DNA of 64,000 nt from Sodiomyces alkalinus F11 (GCF_003711515.1 NW_021167094.1:465397-529396), one strand, 5' to 3'; positions 42,892 through 55,019 are shown, numbered from the stretch's first letter. The notes: a model not told the origin generated them from the sequence alone. A program made the numbers and translations.

Positions 42892-44112
42892 GTTTGGTGG
42901 GAGGAGAAGGCCCCGCGGAGGGGTACGCAGCGGAGAAGAACGGGGGGCGGTCTGAAGCTGGAGATATATGACGGCCAGCTTGCGGCTTGCAGCTTGCGGT
43001 GCTGCTGGGTAGATAATCTGAGCAGTTAAGAGGAGCGGGGCGAAGGTAAAGAGGTCCTTCGGTTGTCGTCGTTGGGTGTGTGGTACTCTGGTACTCTTCT
43101 TGGAGCCGGTGGTGCAGTCAGGCAAGCGGTGAGCCGAAAGTCCTTAATAATAAGGGGAGCAGCTGGATGCCGTACGTAAGGTACGTTTCTAGACCGACTC
43201 ACGCATGTCGTGGCGACAATGACAGGCTGGTTATGTTGTTTGGGGGGGGGGGTTGAAGGACGGTCGAAGGGTGAGATAATAAGCGACTGGTCGGTCCCGA
43301 CAAAAGATCTGGCAAAGGTGAAAGAAAAGAGGATGCGTAGTCAGAGTCGAAGTTAGACCGGGACTCGTTCTACGACGGCGGAGAAGGGGGGGGAGGTCGT
43401 CAAAGGAACTTGGAAGTTAATAAAGAGTCCTCCGAGTTCGCATGGGTAAGTACCTAATAAGGTAGGGAAATACACGTAGATATGAGTGCGAAGGCAGTCG
43501 AAAAAATAAGGTAGGTACCTACCATAGGCACTCCGTACGACGTTCAGTCCCTTGTTTAGGTACCTACCATCGCTGCCTGGCTGCCCAGGGGGATGCTGTA
43601 TATACGCAGTAAGTAGGACTTTCTACTCTGTATTAGGTGTTGGGTATGGGTACCTGTACCTAATAAGGTACATCATCAAGCAAGGTATGATACTTCATAC
43701 GGTCAATGATTCTCCTTTCCAGCCACATTGAGTGATGCACGCACAGCCACATATACCGGGTGTCGTCATCGGTTCTCCGTGCTACGAACTGTAATGGTAC
43801 GTACTGCCCCTCATATTCGTAAAATCATCAACATCGTCACGGTCACTTTGAAAACCAAATCAAGTACATCATCCTGCTGGACATGATCACCGTGACACCG
43901 TCAGGTTCAGGAAGCTTTCAACGCGCACAAAGGCCCATATTGTTATATCGCCATGTCTCGCAGCATTAACAATTCATATGGTATCGTATCGTATAGTAGA
44001 GTATCGGAGTATCGAACAACATCAGCCCCCCCTATCTTACAGCTCGAAAGAAGTACTCAAGAGTTGAGCCTCGTCCGTCCCGGGACTCCCGTCGCCATGG
44101 CCATGGATCGTT
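42892..44112. other. Spacer with LAS17 promoter
   Basis: 1.2 kb with the LAS17 promoter at its left end and the 3' flank of the small gene at its right. GGTACC occurs at 43514, 43559 and 43649. A G-run lies at about 43242-43251. No gene is seen. Confidence 0.5.
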
Positions 44113-44406
44113 TTATTTCTGGTTCAGGCTGGCGGCCTTGGCGCGGCGCTCCTCCTTGGTACCCTCCTCTTTGATGTTACTGAAGTCCTGGGGCATCGCG
44201 GGGCCAGGGTTCGCCTGATGAGCTGCAAATTTAGGGTCTACTCCCTGGGACTGGTTCTCGACGGGCTGGGTGGTGAACTGCTTCTCCTGGTCCTAAAGTA
44301 GCAAGAGGATAGCGTTAGCTTTGAGGACCTTATTCCTATAGTCCTGTAACGGCTAGGTGTTTACCTTCTTGTCGGTGTTTTGGACGATGTTCTTAATCTT
44401 GTCCAT
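44113..44406 (-). CDS. Small hydrophilic protein, 73 aa
   Basis: Two exons on minus, 44406-44365 and 44292-44113. The donor is GTAAAC, a GCTAAC branch site is present and the acceptor is TACTTTAG. The protein starts MDKIKNIVQNTDKK, continues DQEKQFTTQPVENQ and ends EERRAKAASLNQK. It is rich in Gln, Asn, Lys and Glu with no hydrophobic core, so it is probably disordered. The splice pattern, the closed phases and the coherent composition support a real gene, although each exon is very short. I do not recognise the family. It lies directly beside the second RIP relic. Confidence 0.62.
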
Positions 44407-44849
44407 GTTGGCGGGTGGTAGTGAGATATGTTGTTCTCTTCGGTGGGATTTTGTCTTGGTATAATAAGGCTCGAACTCGTCTTGCTCGGATGTGTCTTGT
44501 TCTATGAAGAAGTGAAGTGAAGTGGAAGTAAATCATGGGGCACCATATGTCTACCTGATTATATACCTATCATTGGGGAACCGGAAATGTACCAGTGTTA
44601 CCTTTATTAACACCCATGATGACGTCGCCTTCGAGAGACATGAGACTTCGTACTCCGTGGAAGCCGTACACGTAACTTCGGGTGATCACCAGGCAAACCC
44701 AATGACGCTGTATCTAGTAACGGAGCAAGACAGACAGTTATGGACACATTAGTCAGCCCACCACTTTGGATTTCAGCGTTGTCGACTGTCCCTGAATCAA
44801 GAATAGAGAGTCGTAATGTGTTACACACTCAGTTAATGCTTGGTATGCT
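44407..44849. other. Small-gene promoter region
   Basis: Normal-composition spacer upstream of the 73-aa gene. It carries TACTCCGT at 44651. No coding evidence. Confidence 0.4.
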
Positions 44850-45500
44850 TAGTGATTAACGGACTAGTGTCTCCTCCCGTCATAGCGCTCTTAGCATTAT
44901 ACTTAAGCGTCTATATAAGCCGGCTCTACTACTCGGAAAAGTTATCGACCCACTGGATTTCTTTAACCTGCTTAATACGGGCTTTCTCTACCCGGTAACT
45001 ATCCTAGATCTCGCGGGCCTAAATACCGGTAATAATAAACGACTTATAATATTTAGCTATATCTTAGAGTCCAATAATAGTATTCGCCTATTTCTTAAAA
45101 GTATTAGTATAACACTATTCACGCTCCTCCTAAGTCCGAGTATAATAATTTTTATATATTTAATAGTAATATACTTAGATAAAGAGATCTTACTCTGAAG
45201 ACAGATATAAGATATTGCGGTAAGTATTTATATAGTATACTCTCTAGAGATATTCATAGCTATAGCTATAACTTAAGATAATAAAATAAAATAGTATATT
45301 ATAATATACTTATATGAACTTTGTTTTTCAGTAAATTATTAGAAAGCTAGTAAGTACTTTATTAGGGTAATTACTTTACTTTTTTTTATTAAGAATAACT
45401 TGGTGATTAGAAAGAAAGGAAGAAAGCGTATATGCGTGTTAATATTATTTTATACGCTATCCGCAGAATTATTTAGATTAGAAGTCTTAAATTAGATATC
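44850..45500. mobile_element. Second RIP-mutated relic
   Basis: About 650 nt of AT-rich, TA-dense, CA/TG-poor sequence with the same look as the 16850-24120 block. On the minus strand a stretch near 44880-45140 reads as protein interrupted by TAG/TAA (IIGL-stop-DIAKYYKSFIITG, KQVKEIQWVDNFSE). I cannot assign it. It is probably a fragment of a repeat inactivated by RIP. It ends about 200 nt before the RAD1 start codon. Confidence 0.65.
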
Positions 45501-45701
45501 GTGATCCAAAAACTCGGTTGCTTACTAATCACCGAATCGTTTTCGTACACCTTCGCCTTTCAATCCTGTGAACTTCACCATCTCGTCTTGGACTTGACTC
45601 CCGATATTCGTCTGGGGTACTTATTACCAGACTTATTCAATCCCTTTGGGCCTTGCTCAATTCCCAGACAAGCATGCTCATAAACCTCGAATGCGCCCTA
45701 C

Positions 45702-48700
45702 ATGTCGGCGACAAGTGCGCCTCAGCCAGTGAAGCTCTCACTGCCTCTTGTAAGACCCCATGGGCCCATCCCATCCTTCCAACTAACTCCCTGCACTTCC
45801 CGTTAGCTGACCGCGACCTTCTGCCCAGGAGTACCAACAGGCTCTCTTCCAAGAACTTCGGTCCGAAGATGAGCTCATCGTCCTGGCCCGCGGGCTAGGG
45901 CTCATGCGCCTCGTCACCAACCTACTCCACTCCTATGACGCCGCCGGGAACAACCTCATCATCATCGTCGGCGCCGAGGACCGCGAGAACGCCTGGATCG
46001 GCGAAGCTCTGGCCGAACATGCCGCCATCAGCATGTCCCCCAAGGCCCGGGGCCTGACCGTCGTCAACACGGACTTCACCAGCGTCGGCGCTCGCGAGAA
46101 GATGTACGCTCGCGGCGGCATCTTCAGCATCACGTCCCGCATCCTGATCGTCGACCTCCTGACCAGCCTCCTCAACCCGGAGACTATTACTGGTATCATG
46201 GTCCTCCACGCCGACCGCGTGTCTACCACCTCCCTCGAGGCCTTCATCCTTCGCATCTACCGGCAGAAGAACAAGATCGGCTTCCTCAAGGCCTTCTCCG
46301 ACAACCCGGACCCTTTCTCCACCGGCTTCGCCCCCCTGGCCACCATGATGCGCAACCTGTTCCTCAAGAAGGCGTCGTTGTGGCCCCGGTTTCACGTCGT
46401 CGTCGCCGAATCGCTCGAGGGCAAGAAGAAGAAGGCCGAGGTGATCGAGCTCGAGGTGCCCATGACCGACTCCATGAGGGACATTCAGAACGCCATCCTG
46501 GAGTGTGTCGAGGTGAGCATCCACGAGCTGAAAAAGGCCAATGCCGGCGCCCTGGACATGGACGGCTGGAACCTGGACAGCGCGCTGTTGAAGAACTTCG
46601 ACGTGGTCGTTCGGAGGCAGCTCGAGCCCAACTGGCACCGCGTCAGTTGGAAGACGCGCCAGATCGTCAACGACTTGACCGTCCTTCGCGGCCTGCTGCA
46701 TTCCGTCCTCACATTCGACGCCGTCGCCTTCCTCCAACACCTCGACACCATCTACGCCGCCCACTCGCCTCCCCCCGGCTCCACCAGGCAGAACCAGTCG
46801 CCCTGGCTCTTCCTCGACGCCGCCCAGACCATCTTCGAAACGGCCCGTAAGAGGGTGTACGCGGCCAGCACGCGCCCGGCCGTCGCCGGCCCGGACATTG
46901 ACGCCCTCCAACCCGTGCTCGAGGAGTTGCCCAAGTGGTCTGTCCTCGCGGAGGTACTGGAGGAAATCGACCGCGACTTGTGGTTTGACCCGCCTGTCCG
47001 GGACGACTCGAATGGGACCATCCTCGTCATGTGCTCCGATGCCAACACCTGCAGGCAACTCCGCGACTACTTGCAAACCATGCATGTGAAACCCAAGACG
47101 AACGAACCAGAACGGGCGAAGATGAAGAAGACGAAGGATGTTCGTGATGATGATGACGATGATGACGACGATGACAAATCAAAACTCTCGGCTGCCTTCA
47201 TGATGCGAAGGAAGCTCCGCAACTATCTCAACTGGAAAAAGGAGTTCGCGCGAGTCAGCGCCACCCTGTTCTCCGAGAACCAGAGAGCCCTCAACGGGGC
47301 GACGGACGGACGGTCCGGCCAACCCCTCCGAGGCAAAGCCCCCCCGAACAAGCGGAGGCGGGTCCGGGGCGGAGGCGCCATAGGCGCCATATCGGGACGG
47401 GCCGAGAACGGAAGCGTCGTGCCCCTCGCCGACAGGCCGTCGGACGTAGCAGGGCTCGTCGCCCAAGTGCAAGCCACGGAGGAAGAGAAGGCGCAGCATC
47501 AAAAGGCCGACGCCGTGGCCGACGTGGTAGCCGACCCCCTGGACGACATGGAGGACTACTACCAGCTGTACGAGATGCAGGACCTCGTCGTCATCCACGC
47601 CTACGACGGAGACCAGGACGAACACGTGCTGGAGGAAGTCAAGCCCCGCTACGTAATCATGTACGAGCCCGACGCCGCCTTCATCCGCCGCGTCGAGGTG
47701 TACCGGTCGTCCCACAACAGCCGCCACGTCAGGGTGTACTTTTTGTACTACGGCGGCTCGGTGGAGGAGCAGCGTTACCTCTCGACCGTGCGGCGCGAAA
47801 AGGACGCCTTCACCAAGCTGATCAAGGAGCGCGCCAGCATGTCGCTCGTCATGACCACCGCCGCCGCCGACGCCGCGCATGGGCACGGGGCGGGGTTCGA
47901 CGACCCGCAGGAAGCCTTCCTCCGCACCGTCAATACGCGGATCGCGGGCGGCGGGCGCCTGGCGGCCACGGCGCAGCAGCCGCGCGTGGTGGTGGACGTG
48001 CGGGAGTTCCGGTCCTCCCTCCCGTCGCTGCTGCACGGGCGGTCCATGGAGATCGTGCCCTGCATGCTGACGATCGGGGACTACGTCCTCTCGCCCAACC
48101 TGTGCGTCGAGCGCAAGTCCATAGGCGACCTCGTCGCCTCGCTCAAGGACGGCCGCCTATACGCCCAGGCCGAGGCCATGTTCCAGCACTACAAGAACCC
48201 GCTGCTGCTCATCGAGTTCGACCAGAACAAGTCGTTCACCCTGGAGCCGTTTGCCGACCTGTCGTCCGCCTCCTCCGCCTCCTCCGCCTCCTCCTCCTCC
48301 TCCTCCTCCACGGCCCCGCCCAGCGTGTCGTCGGACGTGCAGTCCAAGCTGGTGCTCCTGACCCTGGCGTTCCCGCAGCTGCGCATCCTCTGGAGCTCGT
48401 CCCCGTTCCAGACGGCCGAGATGTTCGAGGCGCTCAAGTCGCAGGAGCACGAGCCGGACCCGCTGACGGCGGTGCGTGCCGGCCTGGACCGGGACATGCG
48501 CGCCGACGACCAGAGCTTCAACCTCGAGCCGCAGGAGATGCTGGGCATCGTCCCCGGGGTGACGCCCAAAAATATCAAAAACATCGTGCTCGAGACGGAG
48601 AACTTGCGCGAGGTGGCCAACATGAGCCAGGAAGAACTTGAGCCGCTCGTGGGACGGCAGGCTGCACGGCAGATGCACGAGTTTTTCAACCGCAATGTCG

Positions 48701-48711
48701 TGGAAGAATAA
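45702..48711 (+). CDS. RAD1: RAD1/XPF (MUS-38-type) structure-specific endonuclease subunit
   Basis: Two exons, 45702-45749 and 45829-48711, 976 aa. The first codes only MSATSAPQPVKLSLPL; joining gives LPLEYQQALFQELR, the usual start of fungal XPF. The intron has donor GTAAGA, branch GCTGAC and acceptor TGCCCAG. The N-terminal helicase-like domain is degenerate: IIIVGAEDREN takes the Walker A place. The ERCC4 nuclease domain has VVVDVREFRSSLP and the catalytic VERKSIGDLV (ERKSIGD at residues 777-783), followed by YKNPLLLIEFD. A C-terminal HhH2 domain ends the protein (MLGIVPGVTPKNIKNI). With Rad10/ERCC1 it cuts 5' of lesions in nucleotide excision repair and acts in recombination. An Asp run near 47146-47175 and a Ser run near 48268-48310 are low-complexity inserts. 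Confidence 0.95.
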
Positions 48712-49286
48712 TTAACAGGTGGCTTGTCAAATTTTGTATTTCGAGAAATCACATACGGGCACGCAAGAGCAAGAGCCGAGGAACGTGGTGTAATATAGTA
48801 AACAGGATATTAAATAAAATTCTAGGAGTACGGACTGGTTATAATGCAGCGCCGAGGGGGTATCTGGATTTCTCTCGTCTCCATCCTCCATGGCCAACAT
48901 CTGGCCATCCTCAAACATGGTCAACCCGCAAAAAGTCTTGAGTGTCGTTTCGTCGTAAAGGAAAGGCCGCGCAATAACGTAACACCCAACGCAGAGCAGA
49001 GCAAGGGGGGAAAAAAAGAAGAAAAAAAAGAAGAAAAAAACTGTCGTCGTAGTCCAAGACGTCTGTCTCCCTGCTTCCCCCTCCATTAAAGTCAACACCC
49101 ACCCTCAAGCAGTTAGTGAGGTTTCGGTTGAATCTTTATTCTGGCTTTCTCTCCCCCACCTGCCCAGGAGAAAGAGAGACCAAGGGCCAACTCGGGTGTC
49201 AGCCCCTCCCCCACGCCAAACTTCGACCCCATGGCCGTGGTCGGATCACTCTCCCCCCTATCGAATAACAGCAGGCGGGGGACTCT
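48712..49286. other. Convergent 3' spacer
   Basis: Between RAD1 (plus) and the 69-aa gene (minus). A purine tract (GGGGAAAAAAAGAAG) lies at 49005-49040. No gene is seen. Confidence 0.5.
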
Positions 49287-49570
49287 TTAGATTCTGCTTC
49301 TTCTCGTCCTTGATGTGGTAGTGCCTCGCCGACGGCCGGCGCGGCCGCAGGTGAGACAGGAGATGATGATATTGAAGAAGGAGACGATGCCGCCGATAAT
49401 AGCTTGCAAGATGTTTCCGATTCCCGTCACGATGGCCATTAGGACGTTACCTATGGTCCGGAAGACGGCTTGGATCTGGTTAGGAAGTTAGCATGCGCTG
49501 AGACAAGGGGGGTTGGCTCGGGGGAGTGAAGAGAAAGGGGCAGACATACGCAAGAGACGACGGCACCCAT
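49287..49570 (-). CDS. Small hydrophobic protein with lipid-anchor-like start, 69 aa
   Basis: Two exons on minus, 49570-49550 (21 nt) and 49475-49287. The donor is GTATGT, a GCTAAC branch site is present and the acceptor is AACCAG. The first exon codes exactly MGAVVSC, which fits N-myristoylation at Gly2 with a nearby palmitoylatable Cys7. Residues 8-45 are a long amphipathic to hydrophobic stretch (AIVTGIGNILQAIIGGIVSFFNIIIS), then SCLTCGRAG and a basic tail (RRRGTTTSRTRRSRI). Similar short proteins occur widely in filamentous fungi as uncharacterised genes. Peripheral membrane residence is inferred from the sequence; the function is unknown. Confidence 0.75.
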
Positions 49571-50555
49571 GATGATTGATGACCGAGCGAGAAAGGTTCT
49601 AGGAAGTGAGAGAGTTTTTTGAAATGGAAGACTTGTTTCAGGGTCTGGAAGTAGATCTGTTGTGTCGGATAATGTGTGGCTTTGTTGTAGGATAGGTTGC
49701 GTGAAGGAAGAAGACGGAGGGTTCGTGATGGGTAGACAGGCAAAGAGCGGACTTGTATATATATATATGTAGTGAGTACCTTAGGATGCCTCTCCCCCTA
49801 GACCCTACCTGACCTACTACTAGGTACCTTGCAGTTCTTACATCGGAGAGTACTTGCACAGGGGAAGCAGCAAGGGAGACGAGATGCGGTGACCCCTGCT
49901 ACCTGGTACCATCTACGTGTACATGGCCAGCGCTCTTTCCTTCGACGAGAGGGGAAAGGTCATGATGACATCACCCTAATCGCAGAGGAAGATCGTCACT
50001 TTTCCAGAACAAGGCTCAAAAATACAACGTACGCGCGGGACGTCAGACTCGCCATTGTTCGTGTTAGACGTTGGAAGACGCGGCGTGTGGCAGAAGGAGT
50101 GACGTCATGCGTCAGATGGGGCTACCCCTGAGACCCGGTTGCCAAGATTTTTCGCCGATAAAGACGCCAGACGTCACTGTTTTCCCATGTGCCTGCCCTA
50201 ACGAGGTACCTTACCGAAGCAACGAAGTCATTAAGATAAGGTACCTAAGAGAAAAACGGCAACAATACCTTATCCGAGTACCTTATTCTAAGGTAACCTC
50301 AAACACACCAAGTGGAGGGCGATGTATTTTTCTCCAAAACTCCAGTTTATACTCGTACAATATGGCATCATCAGGGATGAGTCCACCTGCCCTGCCCCCT
50401 CTTTCCCCTGCCCGTCTTCTTTTCCCTGCCCATCCTCTTATCCTTGTCGTAAAGATATGCAACGCTTGCAAGTGCATACGTACATAGTTCGATCATAGCA
50501 TACAGTGTAGAAAAGGAATGCCGAAAGGCAGATCTAGGGGATGACGATAGCCCTC
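49571..50555. other. Spacer with small-gene promoter and MRS2 3' flank
   Basis: Upstream of the 69-aa gene, a TATATATATATAT run at 49756-49768 lies about 190 nt before its ATG and could act as a TATA element. GGTACC occurs at 49823, 49905, 50205 and 50240. No other gene is seen. Confidence 0.5.
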
Positions 50556-52565
50556 TCAAAACCATCTCTTCGGCGTCTTGATCCCCTTTTGCACGGTGAT
50601 GCGCCGAAACTTCTCCCGGTTCGAAGCCTGCAACAGCCCGACCGGCCCATCATCCTGGAACCAGTGATGCCGAACAGCCCCCACGGAGGTGCCCCGTTCG
50701 TCGTGCATCATCTTGACCCTCTGCACCTTGCGGAGTTTGATCAAGCCATACCAGCACACGAACAGGGACAGTATCACCGACACACCTGTCACCGCGCCCA
50801 TGCCCCAGCTGGTCTCCTCGATGAAGTTCTCCAGGTTCATCCCGTACAGGCCGGCCAGGAATGTGCCCATGGCCAGTCCCAGGGTCCCGATGCTGAACTT
50901 GAGCTCCAGCAACATCAGTGAGTTGCGATTCGCGTCGAGGATGGCCCGGATGCTGTGGGAGAGAATCGTTAGTTTTTTTCTTCTTCTTTTTCTTCTTCTT
51001 TTTTTTCTTTCTTTTGTTTTCTTTCAATAAAAAAATCGAACGCGAGGAAAGGGAGGGTATAATATATGTAGAAGCTGTTAAAGAGAGGGAGGGGAAAAAA
51101 AAAAGAAACAACAAAAAAAAAAAAAAAGCCCGTACATCTCCTCGGTATTCCGAATACTGGTAACGAGATTCTGGGCCTCCTGGACAATCTCGTCGCAAAG
51201 CTTGTTGTACGACTCGAGCAGCAGCTCCACCTCGGTATGGTCATCCACGCCACGGTACAGGTCGTGGGCCTTCTCGGTGAGATACATAGCCGACAAGTCA
51301 TCGTCCGCCTCGAGCAGCTCCTCGATGGCGTCGCGCACGAGCTTGGCCTTTTGCTCGAAGGTGCTGACGCGCTTGGACAAGATGAGCAGGATGCGCAGCT
51401 TGTTCCGGTCAATGTCGTCCTCGAGCTCGCTCAGGATGCGGATCACCGGGTCCCGCACCGCCTCGAAGTCGGCCTCCAGCTCCGACGTCACCGACGTGAG
51501 CACCGCTTCCAGCGCCCGGAACTCGTACGGCAGCCCGCTGCCCACCCCGTGGCCCGTCTTCTGTTTGAGTTTCCCCTGCAGGTCGTACATGAAGGCCGAC
51601 TGCGGGTACGACGTCTTGGACCCGTAGATATCGAACAGCAGCACCCGGTCCTTCTTGATCAGCACCTTGAGGTGTAGCAGGTTGAGGAGGATCGCCGACG
51701 GTCGGACGAGGATGTGCGGGAGGTTGGACGAGTCGATTTTGCGCAAGTCTCGTGGCAAAAGGCCGTACTGCGTTGTATGTTTGGTGTCAGCTTTTTTGGG
51801 CAAGTTGGGTCGTGAAAAGAAAGAAGAAAAAAAACGGACAACAAAACCCACCTTGGCAATCAGCTCCGTCTTCTTAAACTCCCCGTCCACCAAGATCACC
51901 TCCCCGTTCTCATCCACTTCTGTACACCGCAGCCGCGGCTCGGACGCAGACTTGGCCGTCAAGATACGCCGCGAGTTGAACATGGAAGCCGAGTGACGAC
52001 CAACCTTCACCTCGTCGTGACAGGGCAAATCGCTAGGCCGAAGCGGCCGGGCTCCTTTCCTCGCCGTCGCCCCCCACAGCTTCTCCACCCACGAAGTTGT
52101 CGAGCTGGCGCTGCCCTTCTTCCCCTGATCTTCCCTGTCCCTGTCCCTGTCCCTGTCGTTGTCGCTGTCCCTGTCCCGATCCCAACGCGCCCCCGCCGTG
52201 CTGAAAAATCCCGGGGACGGAGATGGGGACGTGGACGGTGATGTCCCCGCAACGTCTCGCCGCGACGTCCGTTGGAGGCGCGTGGTCAGGTGTTCGAGGT
52301 CAAACAGGGAGGCCCGGAGCATCTCCGTCTCGGCGGTCAACGCCGCCTGGGCTCTTCTCGGCCGGGTGGTTGAGAGGGAGCGGCGCGGAGGCCGTCTCGC
52401 GAGACAGAGGCAGGGCGCATTCTGGGCGGCTTTGCACCGCGGGACTGCGGCGGCGGCGGCGGGGTTCGGGATGGTCGGACAGAAGACGGAAAGTGTGTCG
52501 GTTTGGGATCGAAGAAACCGGAGCAGGCTCGTGGACGGCACCGGCCCCCGTATCACAGGCCGCAT
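50556..52565 (-). CDS. MRS2: Mitochondrial magnesium channel MRS2/LPE10
   Basis: Three exons on minus: 52565-51852, 51767-51136 and 50952-50556, 580 aa with phases closed. The N-terminus is Arg/Ser/Pro-rich, as in a mitochondrial presequence, followed by a repeated Asp-Arg stretch (DRDRDSDNDRDRDRD). The soluble CorA-like domain has LLPRDLRKIDSS, ILVRPSAILLNLLHLKVLI and LPYEFRALEAVL. Two membrane helices follow: the first ends in the diagnostic GMN motif (residues 486-488, GLYGMNLENF), the second reads TGVSVILSLFVCWYGL. The protein forms a homopentameric Mg2+ channel in the inner membrane. Intron 1 (51768-51851) is 84 nt, a multiple of three, and has no in-frame stop. Intron 2 (50953-51135) is dominated by T and A runs. 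Confidence 0.94.
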
Positions 52566-53580
52566 TGCCACGGCCGTGGGGGCAGGTATATGAGTGTCGA
52601 CACGATAAAGTTTTCGAGCGATCCTACAACCTGAATTGTTGATGTATTTTCTGGCTGTTGAAGAGGGGACAGGGTCTTGACGTTGTGTGTTGAGGGCTTT
52701 GAGATTACTGGAGCAGAAGAAGGGAAGAAGAGGAAAAAAAAAGTCACTGTCCAAAGTCGATCAACCGCGAAATGCCAAGCACGGAGTACGAGGTACCTGA
52801 GCTTAAAGTGGACGGTGATCGGAAGTGGGCCAATGGGGGCCCAATCGAATTTGTGGGAGTGTCTCACACGGCGTACTTTGTACAAATTTTCGAAGTACCT
52901 TACGTATCTTAGTGTTGTAGGAAGATGTCTCACAGAGTTAAGGTACCTAATATAAACGAACCTTCGTTCATCCCCAAGCCTACCTACTACGTGTAGAGGC
53001 AAAGAGTCCTTTCTCTACGAAGAATTTGAACTCTCACTGAATATCAGGATAGAATGTGGCGGGGAACTCTCAAGAACGTGCAATCATAAGGTACCTTACA
53101 CGTACGTACCTTGGCGGACTCCGTACAGTACATGTGGAGATTGTAGATACACTGTATACAGATGTGGTGGGGATCGAAGCTGAATTGGCATTTTTAGGAT
53201 TTTGTGAATATTTTTTGTAGTCTCGTGACTGACATTTGGATGAGTATTCAGCTTGCTTGCCTTGCGGCTCAAAGAAGACATGACGACAATGAATCTGTGG
53301 AAGCCTACCTTAGTTAGTACGTTCTACTCGTCGACTCGTTGATGACCGGACACACGCCCAGAACCCGAGAGGAACCTTCTATCTCTAGGCATGCTTCAAC
53401 ACATGCAAACTACTCATAAAAAGCTGACCTGAGATAGCATGTCACCTAAAGAGTCTGGCCATGCCCCGTTCTCACCGTGTATCATCAATCAGTCTGGGAG
53501 ATTTATGGTGGTCATGACACTTGTCTAGACGGGGAGCGGCAACTATCATCGTCGTCATCATCATCATCATCATCATCATC
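52566..53580. other. Divergent spacer MRS2 / F-box-like gene
   Basis: 1 kb between divergent genes. GGTACC occurs at 52792, 52942 and 53090. A (TCA)n run at 53555-53583 ends at the next start codon. No other gene is seen. Confidence 0.5.
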
Positions 53581-53583
53581 ATG
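53555..53583. repeat. (TCA)n microsatellite overlapping a start codon
   Basis: About nine TCA units run directly into the ATG at 53581-53583. Unit changes keep the ATG but alter the leader length. Confidence 0.9.
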
Positions 53584-55019
53584 AACCTCACGCCCATAAA
53601 AGTCCGCGGAAAGAAACGCAGCAAGGCCACAGCACGGCACAGGGCCGCCCTCGTCGAACGGAGAGCTGCCGCTGCCGCTGCCGCTACCGACACCACTGCC
53701 AAGACCAGGGAAATCCACACGAGAAAACGGCAGCTCCCACGCAAGAAGAGCCTGCTGGAGCGCCAACTTCCCCTCGAGATCCTCGAGCGCATCTTCCTCC
53801 TCAGCGAGAACGCCGCCTTCCCCCGCTGCAGCCCCCTCCTCGGCCGTCTGCTGTCGGGTCACACCACGCTTCTCGCCGCCCTGATCGCCGCCTTTGGCCC
53901 GACCTGGAACGCCTACTTTGGCGTCAACCAGCACCAAGTCCAGACGTTCCGAGGGCCCGGGGCGGCCTTCCAGCGCGAGGGCCATCATCTGGCTGCTAGC
54001 CTGTACCCCGGGAACCCGCAATTCCAGGTAGGCACCGCTTGTTTTTCTCCTCTCTTTCTTCGATGCCTGTCCCGACACGGAAGTAAACAGAATAAAAAAG
54101 AAAGAGAGAAAGAAAGTAAAAAAGGAGGGAGAGGAAGGAGTCGAGTTTCTAGGACTGGGAAAGCCGTGTTATCAAATTTCCTTCACCGTACTGACAGCGG
54201 CCCTTTGACCCTCCATCTAGTCAGACATCCTCGCCTGTCCCTGGGCAACCATCGACCTCATCCTCGAAGCCAAGCAAACATGGGCCCGCCGCTTCGCACG
54301 CGATCGGTGGTACGCCCATGATCCCTCCGTCCTCGAGGAAAGCCGCGCCCGCGGCACCCACAATGTCGCCGGAGGACGGGGCCACTTTGACGCCTCTACC
54401 TGTTTTGCCTACGACTTTGACAACATGCGCCGCGGCGTGGATCCTCCCATGCGCCAACCCGCCTCTCCTACTCTCCGTCACAGGTTCGTCACCTACGTTG
54501 ACGTCCACCCGGATATTCGCATCCCGGACGACTTGGTGGCCGGCCCATGGACCCCCGAGATGATCCGCCGTCTGTTCTGGCTTCGTCGCGGCGGTGCTAC
54601 CTTTCACGAGTCTCAGACGTGGGAGGTAAGCCCCCCCCCCCCTTTTTTTTTTTTCCTTTGGCCCTCTTCATGCTTCCGCCGATTCTGATCCAACGCTAAC
54701 CTCACCAAAACTCTCGCAACAACAACAGCTCAGGCTCCAGGGTCTTCGCAATGGAATCATTGAATGCCCACCCCGTAATCATAGTCCGCATCTCATCCGC
54801 TCTCTTTGTCTCCTCTCCGACTTTTTCTGCGACGAGGACGAGGACGAGGGCCTGTCCGAGACGGAACTGAGACGGGACGCCCCTGTCACTCAGCTGTCTT
54901 GGCCCAAGACCATTATAGCTGAAGCGTATGACAAGGTCGCTGACATTGCGGAAAAGGGAGCCATATATGAAGTCCATGAGCTTCTTCGCCACATGGACCA
55001 TGTTCTAAATCTTGTCTGA
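53581..55019 (+). CDS. F-box-like domain protein
   Basis: Three exons, 53581-54027, 54221-54625 and 54729-55019, 380 aa; all junctions are in phase 0. The N-terminus is very basic (KVRGKKRSKATARH). Residues about 59-90 resemble a degenerate F-box (LLERQLPLEILERIFLLSENAAFPRC), preceded by a basic linker. The rest shows the pattern common in fungal F-box-like proteins, with aromatic-rich helices (WATIDLILEAKQTWARRFARD, MIRRLFWLRRGG) and no known repeat domain. F-box proteins select substrates for SCF ubiquitin ligases; no target can be inferred. The first intron (54028-54220) is purine-rich in the middle. The C-terminus ends HELLRHMDHVLNLV. Confidence 0.72.

Noticed and set aside
45922..47085. 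387-aa minus frame opposite RAD1
   Set aside because: Antisense of the RAD1 helicase-like domain with no motif.
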